Assembly: GCF_019264345.1 (NCBI RefSeq)
Contig: NZ_JAHVAO010000001.1
Coordinates: 992,001 to 1,056,000, forward strand
Origin: Marinobacter arenosus
GTDB lineage: Bacteria > Pseudomonadota > Gammaproteobacteria > Pseudomonadales > Oleiphilaceae
Reading direction: 5' to 3'
Length of the DNA stretch: 64,000 nucleotides
The notes below the pieces were generated by a model, which was given only the letters and a program-made list of their open reading frames with translations, was not told the origin of the DNA and did no database searches. The translations under genes were made by a program, and so were the position numbers. Positions 63,978 through 64,000 of this stretch are shown here, piece by piece (position 1 is the first letter of the stretch; every line of letters begins with the position of its first letter).

Positions 63978-64000
63978 TCAGAGCGCGCGGCCTTTGCCAG
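63978..64000 (-). CDS. Possible 3' end of a convergent gene (partial)
   Basis: On the minus strand the last bases read ...GKGRAL followed by TGA, three bases beyond the AraC gene stop. Seven codons are too few to identify a product or to be sure that it is coding. Confidence 0.2.

Overview
The window looks like a chromosomal segment of a motile, aerobic, probably marine gammaproteobacterium. The best fit is Marinobacter or a close relative. This rests on Pseudomonas-like arrangements (upp-uraA, lexA-sulA, fleQ-fleS-fleR-fliE) together with a high-molecular-weight FabG facing a thiolase; it is inference from protein content, as no database search was possible. The DNA is fairly GC-rich and gene-dense. 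I see no insertion sequence, prophage, integrase or CRISPR array, and no gene-free stretch much over 300 bases.

Layout. (1) 0.2-3.0 kb, plus strand: uracil salvage (upp, uraA) and an overlapping LCM-type methyltransferase. (2) 3.0-23.5 kb, minus strand: a nearly continuous flagellar cluster, transcribed from fleQ down to flhB. It holds the regulators FleQ/FleS/FleR, the basal body and C ring (fliEFGMN), the export ATPase complex (fliHIJ), hook-length control (fliK), the export gate (fliOPQR-flhB) and fliL. A three-gene partner-switching cassette (STAS protein, receiver-PP2C-kinase protein, HPt protein, like HsbA-HsbR-HptB) sits between fliJ and fliK. Four sequences with exact GG-N10-GC sigma-54 spacing lie before fleS, fliE, fliK and fliL, and a sigma-70 promoter precedes fleQ, giving a readable regulatory cascade. 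(3) 23.6-27.3 kb: an orphan DUF1329 protein, two small conserved proteins, and the SOS pair lexA-sulA behind LexA boxes. (4) 27.4-29.9 kb: a compact amidoligase / class-I glutamine amidotransferase / SIMPL-domain operon, the least understood module here. (5) 29.9-38.1 kb: tamAB (outer-membrane assembly), a voltage-sensor-like membrane protein without a pore, and an amidase.

(6) 38.1-41.6 kb: initiator tRNA-fMet, a thiolase divergent from a long FabG-type reductase, and a Val-Asp-Val tRNA operon. (7) 41.8-46.7 kb: envelope proteins of unknown role, purEK and sodB. (8) 47-55.3 kb: a membrane c-di-GMP phosphodiesterase, lemA with an M48 protease, and gspN-gspC-gspD of type II secretion. (9) 55.4-64 kb: groESL with a sigma-32 promoter, fxsA, an SDR reductase, an 87-bp inverted repeat, an alkyltransferase-like repair protein, ampG, yajQ, a response regulator with a degenerate GGDEF domain, a candidate structured small RNA, and an AraC-type regulator.

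Functional threads: c-di-GMP links FleQ, the EAL protein, YajQ and perhaps the Hsb cassette to flagellar control. Envelope biogenesis is represented by TamAB, GspCDN, AmpG and LemA/M48. Stress responses are represented by LexA/SulA, GroESL, SodB and the ATL protein.
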